Source: Triglochin maritima (lineage: Eukaryota; Streptophyta; Magnoliopsida; Alismatales; Juncaginaceae). From it: a stretch of DNA of 64,000 nt. Both the position numbers and the translations under genes were made by a program. The stretch lies in NCBI GenBank assembly GCA_963682175.1, contig OY821771.1:34802201-34866200 (forward strand), written 5' to 3'. The notes beneath the pieces were generated by a model, which saw only the letters and a list, made by a program, of their open reading frames with translations, had not been told where the DNA came from and ran no database searches. This document shows, in pieces, positions 13,580 to 25,192 of the stretch (positions are counted from its first letter, which is position 1; each line of letters opens with the position of its first letter).

Positions 13580-14115
13580 GTTTGAAGTGGTTTAAGTGAC
13601 TTTTAAGGTTTGGTGTGCTTCTAGTGGTTTGCAGTGGATTAGACATGGTTAGATTAATCGAAATTGGATTTGGTTAGCTGGAAGTGGTTTGGATTTTATT
13701 GGATTGGTTAATTGGATTGACTTTGATTCGTTAGTTGGTTTTTGTTGGATTTTAGTTAGTTGGATTTGTTCCCTGAATTGTGTTAGATTGGTTAGTTGGA
13801 TTGTATTGGATTGACTTCGATTCATTAGTTGGATTGTGTTGGTTTTAATGAGTTGGATTTGTTAGTTGGATTTGTTAGTTGAATTGTGTTAGATTGGTTA
13901 TTTGGATTTTATTGGATTGTTTAATTTGATTGAATTCGATTTGTTAGTTGGATTGTGGTTTGTTGATTATGTTAGATTTAGGTGAATTGAATATAGTTGG
14001 ATGTGTTAGTTTGATTAAGTTGAATGTGCTAGTTTGATTAAGTTGAATGTGTTAGTTTAATTGAGTTGGATATGCTAGTTGGATTGAGTTGAATTTGATT
14101 GGTTTTTGTTGGTTT
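13580..14115. repeat. Degenerate T/G-rich tandem repeat
   Basis: Words such as GTTAGTTGGATT, ATTGGATTGG and GTTTGATTAAGTTGAATG recur every 10-40 bp on the + strand, with strong strand asymmetry (T and G rich, very few C). It looks like a decayed minisatellite and it immediately precedes the CACTA transposase remnant, so it may be part of that element's 5' region. Confidence 0.55.
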
Positions 14116-14469
14116 GGTTTAGGTGGTGTGAGAAAGCGGAAAAGTTGGGATTCAATTGAGTTGTATTTTTTTACGGTTGTAGTGTTTATGTGATATAGTG
14201 GAGAATAGTATACATTAAACGAATGTTTGGTGTTTGGAATGTTTGTGTGTACAATGGAGAATAATATACATGATATGACTGTGAAATACAATGGACATTG
14301 TAAATGTGGAATTTTTCTAGTAAATTGAGGGATTTGTAGATATTTTTTTCATATCAAATTTCTAGGTGAGGTTCTGTCGAGATATTTTAAAAAATTATAA
14401 TCCAAATTGTGATTAATAACACGATATTTTCAGTTTAACATGTTTTTTCCATTTTAAAACAATGGAATC

Positions 14470-16866
14470 ATGGACTCAGACAAAAGTTATATGTATGACA
14501 AGAGAATTAGTCAAACATTCACTAAGAATCTGAAGTCATTCGTGAACGTTGCATTTGGTCCCCAAAACTAATACATTTGTGATGGGAAGATCTTATGCCC
14601 ATGCAAAAAATATTGTAACAATAAGTGAAATATGATAAACGACATCATCAATGTTCTCATCGTAAATGACTTTGCTGGTAATTACGAATAGTGGAATTTC
14701 ACGGGAAAAATGTTACAAGTTTGAGCGCCCAAGTAGTCACGATAGTGGTAGCAAAACAAACATACAAATAGTTAGAATATGATGGTGTTGATGACATAGA
14801 GGGGATGATACATGATGTGGTCGAAGATGGTAACGCCACAGTCGATTCATCGAGAACGGGGATCACACCATATGCTCAGAAGTTTCTTGACTAAATGAAA
14901 GACGAAGATCAATTGTATCCCGGATGCAAACGTCATCAGAGCATTTCACCTGAAGTGCATGAGTAGATGGTCGCACACTTTGTTTGATAAGTGGTTAGGG
15001 TACCAAATAGAATTATTTCCTGAGAGAGCTTGTATATCAAATGATACATATGAGACGAAGAATTTGGTTGCCAACTTGGGGTTTCATTATGAAAATATTA
15101 ATATGTGAAGAATCATTGCACATTGTACAAGAAAGAGAACGAGAATGTCGATTCATGTTCCGTGTGCAGTGAATCTCATTGGGTAACAGTGCGGGGGTAA
15201 CAGTCTGCAACACTTGCCGCTCAAACCAAGGCTTCGCAGGTTATATCTTACTGCTAGTATTGCTAAGTCAATGAGATGACATGCGGATGAACGAGAAAGA
15301 AACGGGAAATTGCGTCATCTGGCTAATTTGGAGTGTTGGGCTAAGTTTGACAACAAATATCCGTCTTTCGTTTCAGAAATAAGAAATGTGAGGTTAGGGT
15401 TGGCCGTATATGTGTTTCAGTCATTTAGTTAGACGCAACATAATATATGGTCTATCATGCTCATGCGTTATAATATCCCGTGGTTGATGAGTATGAAGCA
15501 CCAATTCTTTATGTTGTCGCTCATCATACCCGGTCATTCTGGCAACAAGCTAGATGTTTGTTTGCAACCACTTAACAAAGAGATGAAAGAACTTTTGAAA
15601 GAGGGTTTGGATACTTATGATGTTTACACTCAGTCATGTTTCATGCTGATAGCTGCCTTGTGGTGGACAATAAATGACTTCCATACATATGGTGATTTGA
15701 GTGGTTGGATGACTAGAGGGTATATGGTTTATCCATTGTATATAAGATACTCATTCATTTTATCTAAAGCATAGTGGAAAGAATTGTTACTTAGGTCACT
15801 ATCGGTGGCTTGATAAAGATCACCCTTGGAGGAGAAATAAGAGAGCATTAAATGACAAAGAGAACACTAGGGTCCACCACAATACAAATCTGGGGAAGAT
15901 GTTCTAGAAAATTTGCAAAATTGTTCTTTGGGTGACGACAATTAACTGGAAGAGAAGTATATTTTTCCAGCTACCATATTGGAAAGATCTTATAGTTTGA
16001 CACAATTTTGATGTGATGCACTAAACGGATTGTGTGTGACAGTTAGTTGAAGACAATATTGACACAAAAGAAAGCAAAGATAATGAAAATTGAAGAAGAG
16101 ACTTAGAAGAAATGAGTATAAGAAGGTAACTACATATCGATCGTAGTGCAGACGGCAAGACGATCTATCTAGCTTCTTTCTAGATGAGAGTTAGTGAGAA
16201 GAAAACTTTTTTGTAGTGTTCTTCATTCAATGAAGGTTCTTTGATAGGTATTCATCCAACATATCGCGCTACGTAAACGCAAAGAAGTGAAAGATTAGCT
16301 CATTAAAGAGTCATGATCATCACCTTTAAATGTAAAAGTTGTTACCCATGTCCATAAGAAAGAGTCATGGAGTTGAAGAAGTGCGAGAAGCAGTCATTAA
16401 CCTAAGTCAATTTTTCCGCACTTTGTGTTTGAAAGTAAACATCATGAAGATTTCAAACATCTAGAAAGGAACATTGGTATTACTTTATGCTCATTGAAGA
16501 TGATATTTCCACAAAGTTTTTTTGATGTTGTGCTGCATTTACCTGTTCACCTAGCATGGGAGGCACGATTGGTAGGTCTGATGTACTATCGTTGGATGTA
16601 CCATTCGGAAGATATATAAATAGGTTGAAATCTTATGTTCGAAAAAAATAGACCTAAAGTATTGATCACTGAAGGTAAATAGGGCGAGGAGTGCACTACC
16701 TTTTGCTCTAGGTATTTGAAAAGTATAGAGATAGTTTTTAATAGACCTTCGAGGAATGATGGAGGTGAAAGACCCTTAGGTAAGGGTCGAATAATTGTTC
16801 TAGACGTTGTTCATATAGAGAAAACTCACAATTGGGTGTTAAATAACACCACCATTGTTGATGAAT
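14470..16866 (+). pseudogene. Decayed CACTA (En/Spm) TNP2-type transposase
   Basis: Read in all three + frames, the stretch spells out the plant TNP2 transposase in the right order. An N-terminal transposase-associated part starts near 14470 (MDSDKSYM, then CDGKILCPCK). It is followed by a block ending in LYKKENENVDSC near 15130 with CSVC and SHWV, then LRHLANLECW and IRNVRLGLA near 15310-15400. A longer open piece at 15457-15774 carries NKLDVCLQPL, DTYDVYTQ and WTINDFHTYGDLSGW. The C-terminal part at 16425-16860 carries ERNIGITLC, VHLPVHLAWEA, YYRWMYHSED and CSRYLKSIE. Many frameshifts and stops separate these, so it cannot encode a protein. The coding trace is cut by the CACTA terminus at 16867. 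Confidence 0.85.
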
Positions 16867-16889
16867 CACTACAACATAACATGGTTTGA

Positions 16890-17285
16890 CTGACGGTATT
16901 GATCCATCAGTGTATGTCCCTATCCGTCGGTAGAGGTGAACACTGACCGATATAGCTGCCAACGGTGAAACCTGCCTCATTGTTTAAGTACACCGGAAAA
17001 AATTCTGACAAATAAAGGTCGTTGGATATTTGTCGCTGCTCTACACCGACGAATACATTCATTGGTGTTAAAGACACGGAATAGTACTTCTTCCGACGGA
17101 GGGAGACCTACACCGACGAATCCATTTTGTTGGTGTATTATATGGGCAACCTACACCGACATATATGTACTGTCGGTGTCGGTTATCCAACAAACATCAG
17201 AACATACACTGACGAATAGGTACCATCGGTGTATGTTACCTGATCAACGTCAAAACGTACATCGATGGATAAGTACCGTTGGTGC
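16890..17285. repeat. Left subterminal repeats of the CACTA element
   Basis: Units such as TACACCGACGAATACATT followed within about 10 bp by GGTGT recur every 50-60 bp (for example near 17041, 17110, 17152, 17205). Each forms a small inverted repeat. In CACTA transposons, motifs like these are bound by the TNPA protein; the binding itself is inferred. Confidence 0.65.
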
Positions 17286-17848
17286 AAGACTTGTCCAGAA
17301 CCCAGATAAGTCTATATGATCGTTCCGGGTTTCGATTTCCCTGCTTAAAAGAAATAATAATTTTCATAATTCATCCACAACACATTCAAGCATTCGTCCA
17401 CAAACATGTATCTACAAAAGTAATATATGCATTCATCCACAACACATTCATCCATTTATTCACAAACATATGTCTACAAAAGTCATATATGCATTCATCC
17501 ACAAACAATAACAAATGCATACAAAACGTTATAACAATATTGAAATTCAAGTTTTCAATTCACAAAGTAGAAAACTAAGTTTGAAATTGGTAAAAGTAGA
17601 CAAACAATACAAAACTACGCCGCCAAACCTTTGATGCTTGCTCTGTCAGATGGTCCATGATCCTCATCTCGTCTTGGTAGCGGTTGTGGTGTGCAAAAGG
17701 ATTTGATATTAATATCCTGCACGTTACAATACATTATGCATTAAGAGGATAGTACATATAAACCTACCAAATGTAATACACATTACTAAATTACGATTAC
17801 AATACATGTTGTTATAACTCCCTTCACCATCAAATAGTCGACGACCGA

Positions 17849-18780
17849 CTACATGGTCGCAAGCTTGCCTTTTGCCTCCACTAGCTCGCTACTCACTCGC
17901 TTTAAATCTTGGCTCTCTTGGACACTTTGCTCTTCTGATCTACCATTAAGCTCTACTTGGGATGGCATCCCGATAGGTCCGTATATGTCTGCGGAGGGGA
18001 CGAGATTGGAGTATATCCTCACACGTTTGTGTCCGTCGCCCAGAAGAATCCCTACCGGATCCTCGACGGCAACCATCGAAGTGATAGAGTCCTGGAAGAT
18101 CGTCTCACTTGGTCATCGTAAAGCCTCTAATCTTTCATGCAAGAAGAAAATATCAGAAATTATAAATAATGCAATCAAACAACATAAAATAATTGAAAAC
18201 TAATAATAATCTTAAATTCACAATGACAAACATTGCTTCTGGGTTATTCTTCTCATGCAGTCGAATGTACATATACTTGTACGAGTAGGCTCAAGAGCGT
18301 CTATGTTTTTCGCAATCTGCAATACAATTGAAAACATTTTTTTTGTTAATTTATATAAAAAATGTATTGCATCTATAAGAAAATTTCGAATTGGAAATAA
18401 AATATTACCATCTTCTCCCTAATCGCTCTTCGTATCACACTGATGTGGTATGATAAAATTTGCCATGTTTTTTTGTTGGTATTGCTCTTCTTCTGCATCA
18501 CACAAAATACACAATTGTTGGTTTTTCTATCCATTGAATATAGATTAACTAAAAATATTATAAATATACCTTGAACGTCTCATTGAACCAGTAGTCCAAC
18601 AGAGTGAACCAATCCTCAACGGAAATATGTGGCGGTCTGGCAACCAATCTCGCCTCCCTCGTCTCCAAATCGGTCATACCAAGGTACAACTGGTACTTGT
18701 TTTCTTTCCATTTTGTGTTTAAAGACCTCATAATCTTCACTTTGAACCCCTCAGGAACTGCCCAATGTGTCTGTAAAAAA
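17849..18780 (-). pseudogene. TNPA-like (Ptta/En/Spm) transposase remnant, left arm
   Basis: Read on the minus strand, exon-like blocks appear in order. 18780-18570 contains EGFKVKIMRSLNTKWK and RPPHISVEDWFTLLDYW. A lysine-rich block lies at about 18500-18417, followed by one with YIRLHEKNNPEAM near 18240. The last block, 18076-17849, has GDGHKRVRIYS and PSQVELNGRSEE and ends in a coiled-coil-like tail with stop TAG. The W-rich RPPxxSxEDW block and the RLHEKNNPEA block are hallmarks of plant En/Spm TNPA-type proteins. There is no intact start and spacing suggests introns, so I treat it as a partial gene whose 5' portion is missing. Confidence 0.7.
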
Positions 18781-18879
18781 ATCGAATTAGTATTCAATTC
18801 AAATCAACAATAATAGAACTTAAGTATGTATGTAATAGTACCATTAACTGTTGTCATGCCACATCTTTGTTCTTTTTTG

Positions 18880-19925
18880 GTACATCAGACCCACCGGTCG
18901 AACAAGATCAATCTAGTGGTCGACCGTTTGGAAGGTCTACGCTATACATTTTATATACATATATATCCTGTCGGTCGAACCAGGGTCCGTTCAACCGATA
19001 AGAAAGTCTGCAAGAATCCTCCCCACTGTATTCGGTTGACCGAAACTCTTCCGGTCGACCGGATCAACATGCACTTCACTACAGGAAAACTGCACGCGGT
19101 CGGTCGACCGGATCCAGAGCGGTTGACCGTTTAGATGGTCAATGCTCTTGACTGACTTTGTGCAGTTCGGTCGACCGAGACACACACTCGGTCGGCCGAA
19201 GGTCTGTCTAACCTATCTACTGGGATTCGGTCGACCGAATAACCACCGGTCGACCGGCTAATATAACCCTTAGATTCCCGCTAAAATTTGGCATAAACGG
19301 TCGACCGTCACACAGACGTCGTTCGACCGTTTTCGGGCAGTAAGTTATTATTTACAAATATCGGTCGACCGACCCAACCACCGGTCGACCGGACCATACA
19401 TTTTCCCTCTGGACATGCATCATTTAGACGTCGTCCGGTCGACCGAACTCTCAATCGGTCGACCGAACAGAGCGTCTTCAACCACTGTCCAGTCGGGTTT
19501 TCACCGGGGAAACAACACCAACGCCACCCCCTACACTCCCACACCTCTTGGGGAGTTACTATGAAGACTTGGCATACCTCTCAAGACGACGAAGACCCGC
19601 CGGAGCCTCGCTCGCGCAACGCTGTCTCCGGAAACCTCCTCACGTGCCCACCTCCGCACCTCCGCACGATACTTCCTCGTGCGCGTCTCCACCACGCTGC
19701 CGGAGATCCTCTCCACCTTCTGGTCGCCGGAACAAGGGAAGAAAGTGAGGGAGTGGTGAGTGGGGAAGAAAATGGAGAGAAAAGAAGAAGAAGAAGAAAG
19801 AGATGGGTTGGGTGGTTTTTAAACCAAAAATCCCACACCTCAACTACACCCTAACCATACTTCCACCCCATACCTCCAACCATACTTCCACCCCATACCT
19901 CTCTCTCTCTCTCTCTCTCACTAGG
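18880..19925 (+). repeat. Truncated LTR fragment inside the CACTA element
   Basis: This block matches the 3' halves of the two solo LTRs at 38892-41054 and 42035-44155. It has dense GGTCGACC motifs (18890-19470), then a CTTGGCATACCTCTCAAGAC segment near 19566 followed by CGCC-rich sequence, a purine-rich GAGAAAAGAAGAAG tract and CACCCCATACC repeats. It lacks the LTR start (TGTAAC...) and the TAACA end. Short open frames here reflect composition, not genes. It occupies the centre between the two inverted arms of the CACTA element. Confidence 0.7.
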
Positions 19926-19994
19926 TCTTTACAGTGATACTATTTCATATGTACTTAAATGATATTATTATTGATTTGAATTGAACACTAACTT

Positions 19995-20186
19995 GACGGG
20001 CACAGATGTGTGCGGATGTACTCCAGTATCATCACCTATACAAACATGTATGAACCTCGTGGGACACCATCCCAAGCAGAGCTGAAAGGTAGATCTGAGG
20101 TTGGGCAGAGTGTTCGAGAGAATAAGGAGTTAAAGCGAGTGAGTAACGAGTTATCCAAAGTAGAATGCAAGATCACAACCTTGTAG
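19995..20186 (+). pseudogene. TNPA-like transposase 3' fragment, right arm
   Basis: A 63-codon plus-strand frame ending in TAG at 20184-20186 reads DGHRCVRMYS, then PSQAELKGRSE and ELKRVSNELSKVE. It parallels the last exon of the left-arm copy on the other strand (DGHKRVRIYS, PSQVELNGRSE, DLKRVSSELVEAK). Sequence 3' of both stops also matches (TCGAC...TTATAACA). Upstream, 19935-19994 resembles the intron before an earlier exon of the left copy (TTGATTTGAATTGAA), so the right arm lost roughly 0.75 kb of internal exons. Confidence 0.75.
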
Positions 20187-20599
20187 TCGACCATCGACTT
20201 TTTAATGGAGAAGGGGTTATAACACTCAGGTATTGCGATCATAATTCAGTAATGTGTTTTACATTTAATAGGTTTATATTAAGTCTCATCTTACAATATA
20301 ATGTATTGTAACGGTAGGATATTAATATCTTATCCATTTGTACACCACCACTGCCACCACAACGAGACGACGATACGGACCATCGGGCGAAGTAGGCACC
20401 GAAGGTTTGACGACCTAAGGTTTGTCTACTTTTATCAAATTGTTTGATACTTTGTAAATTTAAAACTTCACTTTCAATATAGTTACAACGTTTTAGCACG
20501 ATGTTGCTGGCCGGCTTTGGTCTTCGTAATGAATGTGCTTATTGTTTGAATATGTTAGGTCTTCTGGTTATATGTTTGTGGATGAATATATAAAAACTA

Positions 20600-21005
20600 T
20601 TGCTTATTTCTATATAGGACTTACACCGATAGAACTTATCTGTCAGTGTAAGTTCCGACATTTGTTGGGTAACGTACATCGACGATACTTATTTTTCAAT
20701 GTAGGTTACCCACAAAAACGTCCGACGGTATGTATCCTTTGGTGGAAGTTGCTATCCGTTGGTGATACTGGGTAAGTGGTATTAGTCGATGTATCCTACA
20801 ATATCCTTCAGTGTTCTTCGCTCCGACAAAACCAGACGATAATATTTGGTGGCAAATTCCACGCCAAAATTAACACCGATGACAGTATTCTGTCGGAACA
20901 TCCATCAATAAAAGTAAACACCAACACAAGCAACACCGACAGTAGGTATATCCGTCGATGCTTATCTACACCGACAGATAGGCATCTTCATCGACAAATA
21001 TGTTT
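20600..21005. repeat. Right subterminal repeats of the CACTA element
   Basis: CACCGACAG/CTGTCGG-type inverted repeats recur (for example near 20624, 20874, 20935, 20969), mirroring the left subterminal region. Confidence 0.6.
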
Positions 21006-21039
21006 TGTCATCGAAGGCATGTTCTGCTATAGTGTATGG

Positions 21040-21595
21040 TTAAGCCGATAGTTGGAGTAAAGGTTATGATACTTCAATAATATCTCATATTGTCGTGAGC
21101 CACACTTCTATATTGTCGTTGATCTTGAATACTTTACAGTATGCTTTAATTCATGGCAATCTTGAAGAAGAGATTTATATAGATCAACCTAAATGATTTA
21201 TAGCTTCTGGTAGCAAGAACAAAGTTTGCAAATTAGTTAAGTAGCTTTATGAAATTAAGCAAGCCCCTAAAGCATGCATGGAAAAAGTTGACGAAGTTGT
21301 CATATCACTTGGTTTTTCTATCAGTGAGTTTGATATGTGTGTCTACAGTAAAGTTAAAATGACGTCTAGATTGCATTGTGCTTATATGTCAATGACATAA
21401 TGATGTTTGGTTCAAACAAGGAAATGATTGATGAAACTAAGTCCTTGTGTAGTAAGTTTGAAATGAAGGATATGAGTATTGCAAATATGATCTTGGGACT
21501 CAAATTGCCTTTATCAATTGAGGGTTTCACTATATCTTAATCTCATTATGTTGAGAAAAATCTTGAGAACTGCTATACAAATTGCAGATCCGAGA
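21040..21595 (+). pseudogene. Decayed Ty1/copia reverse transcriptase fragment
   Basis: Plus-strand frames read VVSHTSI near 21093, then ALIHGNLEEEIYIDQP near 21145 (corresponding to the conserved copia AFLHGxLxEEIYMxQP). KVCKLVK, LYEIKQAPKA, LGFSISEFDMCVY and FEMKDMSIANMILG follow. Stops interrupt several of these, and the catalytic YVDD motif has decayed (only a relic near 21385-21400). It directly abuts the right CACTA terminus. No LTRs could be paired with it. Confidence 0.8.
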
Positions 21596-22124
21596 AAACC
21601 CAACAATTTTCTTTCAAACCTCTCTACAAGACAAGAGTGGTGTATCAACTTCACAATTGAGATATTCTCTAATAATAGGTGGCTTGATGTATCTTGTAAA
21701 TTACACACGACTACATTTTTCATTCTCGATTAGCAAACTAAGTAGATACACAAGTTTGTTGTTTTTTTGTCTTAATCTATATTTTGATGATTTAACTAAC
21801 ATAATCGTAATCATAATCAAATGTAGTGTAGCACACATTACACATAGAATATATGTTGTATTATTAAAATATGTACAGGTGATCAAGAGTCAAGGAAAAA
21901 TGGAATGAAGTCAAGACTTATAACCAAGCTAATTGAGAACATGTAATTTTACTTTTATTTGAGTCCTAGGAATTATGTGAACTTTAGTATACAAGAGTTG
22001 TAACCTATTCACAAACACACTAGGTTCCTTGTATAAGTCACACACCAAATTTCACATCATTTGGACTTCAATAGATCACTCAAACCTAAGTCGGAAAATC
22101 ACTCAAACTAACCTAACTTGTCTG

Positions 22125-22520
22125 TGCAGAACGGTCGACCGAAATGAGTTTTCCATTCGACCATTTCTACCAGTTAACCGGTTCACCAAAAGTGGATTTA
22201 CCAGTTCCACCGGTCGACCAATTATGATCTTTCGGTCGACCGATATACCCATATTTTTAGGACGACTGTTATACTTGTTGTATTCTCCAACGGTCATATT
22301 CGTATATATACATCTAACCTCTATTCTGTATTTGGCAACCGGTCGAACATTTCCAAGTAAACGATCGACCGGATGTAGACAAACTTGTGCGCCCAAAGTC
22401 CCTGTTATTTTTGGTCGGATGAATCTTTTCTTGTGTTCGACCAATTGACCTTTAACCTGGTCAAAACCCTCAAAACGGTCGACCACTCCTAGTTTTAGTT
22501 CGATAGTTAACTTAAGTTGT
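22125..22520. repeat. Cluster of GGTCGACC-type palindromes
   Basis: About ten perfect or near copies of the palindrome CGGTCGACCG occur here (for example 22132, 22208, 22232, 22476) with degenerate relatives between them. They lie just downstream of the copia remnant, so the cluster may be part of its LTR or 3' region, but no LTR ends were found. Confidence 0.55.
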
Positions 22521-24129
22521 AGCCGTTTGGTTCGACCTTATCTTTAGTTGGTTCAAACGTTTCCTTATTTTCATGGAAACAACCCTCAAAGTAATATTTC
22601 TAACTTTTGACTTTCGATCCTAAAACTACAATGTCTATTGCAAGAATATACCACTTCCTCCATGGAAAACTAAGCCCTCGCCAACCAATAAATTCTAGTA
22701 ATTTCACAGGTTTCCTAAAGGCAAGAAAGCCATATGCCTACGGGTAGCTTATTTCCTTCAGCGGTTGCGAAAAAGCATGTCCGTTCGAGTAAATAAATCA
22801 CAGAAAATAATGTCGAGAACTCCTACCATTTATGTGTGGAAGTCCTGAGACAATGACACCTATTATTGATTATATATTTTTTAAGGTTTGAATGTTTTCA
22901 TTTTTAATCATTTTTTGTTATTTTTCTTTATTTTTTCTACAGCTAAACTTTAGAATAATTTTTATTTTTAATGATTTTTTGTATGATAATAATCCTAGTC
23001 ATACATGTGTAATGGTTAGTGTTACACACCTAATTCATAGTTGTAGGAAATAGTTGCATTCGTCTTGCATGACATAGCTATTATAACGAGAGAATCGTGG
23101 TAAACATATGATATAAACTTATGAATGATTGTTACATCAGCTGTATTAAGGGAAATTTATATTATACCAAAGGACCACAAAAAATATGCATCGATATTGA
23201 TGAATAATGATCGATAAATCCAATTTAGAAAGTAAAGAATTTTTAGGGTGTATAATTTGTGACACGCTTTAGTACAACTTTAGAAGATGAAAAACTGTAA
23301 GTGAAATTGGTCAGGTGTTGATTTTTTAATGTTTATATCAAGATTTATATATTTCAATAAACTTATAAATTTAATTGTAGAGTTTTTACGTTGTTATCTT
23401 AAGTTTTTCTTTTCAAATTTGCCCCTGATAGAATTCCCGGCATCTGTCATGATGTATTATTTATCATCTTAGAAATACATATTGCCTATGTTCTAAGAGA
23501 GAAAAAAAATCTATCAGTACCCAAACATACCATAGCATGCCCATTAAGGTGTATATACACCTAGGGGTGATAGTTGTTCAAATAATATCCGTTTCGACCA
23601 ACATATTCAAGTCCATTTAGTAGGATATAAGCACTAAATAATAAAGATAGAATTTATTTAAATGTGATATCGTATATGATAGTGATGAAGATAAGAGTGT
23701 ATAAGACAATATCTGATTCGTATTCGAATTATTAATTTCAAGATTTTTCATAAATTTATAAGTAAAAAACATAATATCCAATAAATATCCGTATTCGATT
23801 GCTGTCTGCATCCGTTTAACCCCGAATATGGTTATATATCATAAAAATGAAAAAAACAATATTCGTATATGTATTCAATATATAAAATGTGATTTGCTTG
23901 CATGCCAATAAAAAGTTACAATATTTTTTATGCCATTTGATAAATTCGAATTGGTACAATGTCATTGAAAAACTAGGAAAGTTGCCCAAGTGCCAATACT
24001 TTTCTTAACTTGCCATTACTACTCTTAATTTTCCGTCCACTACCCACTATTACCCATTAGGCCACTAATCACACCTCTAAACATTCCCACACCATGCCCA
24101 ACCTCTCTCCCTCCCCTGTCACCCTCTTT
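22521..24129. other. AT-rich intergenic DNA
   Basis: No gene is visible. TAGGGGTGATAG near 23562 looks like one end of a hAT-type element, but no matching second end was found. Confidence 0.4.
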
Positions 24130-24137
24130 CTCTTCAC

Positions 24138-24409
24138 TAGGGGTGAGCATAACCCGGTCCGGTCCGGACCGGAACCAACCGGTCCGGGTTCCGGTCCGGA
24201 CCGAAACAAAAAATTTGGATCCGGTCCGGTCCGGTTCGGTCCAATTTTTTTAAATTTAAGGTAAAAAATCGGGTTTTTGGACCGGACCGGACCGAACCGG
24301 ACCAAACCGTTCCGGTCTCCGGTCCGACCCTTCGAATTTTTTCCGGTCCGATTTCCGGTCCGGACCTGAATTTTTTTTCCGGTCCGGACCGGACCGATAC
24401 TCAGCCCTA
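24138..24409. mobile_element. hAT-type MITE with CCGGTCCGG-rich interior
   Basis: The element starts TAGGGGTGAGCAT and the reverse complement of its end is TAGGGCTGAGTAT, a 13-bp inverted repeat with two mismatches. It is flanked by a perfect 8-bp direct repeat CTCTTCAC (24130-24137 and 24410-24417), the hallmark of hAT insertion. The interior is packed with CCGGTCCGG/CCGGACCGG palindromes and has no coding capacity. It sits about 0.8 kb upstream of the BLISTER-like start codon. The perfect duplication suggests a fairly recent insertion. Confidence 0.9.
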
Positions 24410-25192
24410 CTCTTCACCCCGACCCCATCCCCACAAAGCGCAAACCCAACCTCTCCCACCCCACCTCCAAGTGCCCCTCGATTTCCCATCCTCTGACGCT
24501 ACACTACTCTAGCAACTCCAACCTCAAAACAAATCTAAGAAGGTCAAACCTACAACTTCCAAGTGCATCAAGATCAAAATTTGACACAAAAAATCACTTT
24601 TATATAAGTATATAGTACAAATATAACAAATACGATACCTGCTCCGTATTCAAACCGTTTTCAGCCCTGTATACACCGACTATTCATTTACTCCGGGATA
24701 CCATGTCGTTGGAAATTGACCAGGGATAAAGTTTCCAATGCGTTAACGCAAAATCAACGTTCCCGATTCCGTTAACCACACGGACTAAACCAATAAAAAC
24801 CTGCTGCGCGAAGTCAAGATACTCCCGTGTCACACACCAACTAACCTAAACCCCCACGTTTCACAAGTCCACTGGCAAATCCCAGTCGTCCAACACCTGC
24901 CGCAACCGCACTTGTCACCACCCGCGGCGATCCAGACCGGGTCGGAAAAGGGGGAAATCGCGGCGGTCGAGACTCCCTCCCTCTTCCCATCGCCAGATCA
25001 AAAAGAAACCCCAAATCCCCCAAACCTAGGGTTCCGCGAGATCCGACTCCGGAACCCCGAATCCCGCCCTATTTATACCCATTTCGGCTTTGACTCTGGA
25101 TTCCTTGGATTCGGGGCCGAATTAGGGCTTCTTTGGTGGCTCATTTAGGGATTTCGTCGGAGGGAGGTTGGGTTTGGTAGGGATTCGGCGGC

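Larger units (their letters stand above)
16867..21034. mobile_element. CACTA element with inverted-duplicate structure
   Basis: The left terminus CACTACAACATAACATGG and the reverse complement of the right terminus CACTATAGCAGAACATGCC form imperfect CACTA inverted repeats. The flanking triplets are AAT and TAT, so the 3-bp duplication is imperfect. Both subterminal regions carry many CACCGAC...GTCGGTG mini-hairpins, as in CACTA transposase-binding regions. Both arms contain the same 3' part of a TNPA-like transposase gene: on the minus strand on the left (17849-18780), on the plus strand on the right (19995-20186). The sequence beyond each stop codon is also alike, so the element is built from two inward-facing copies of one element end. 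The centre (18880-19925) is LTR-derived. No intact transposase is present. Confidence 0.85.

Noticed and set aside
19531..19854. Overlapping open frames on both strands
   Set aside because: They fall in the GC-rich part of the truncated LTR and are compositional.
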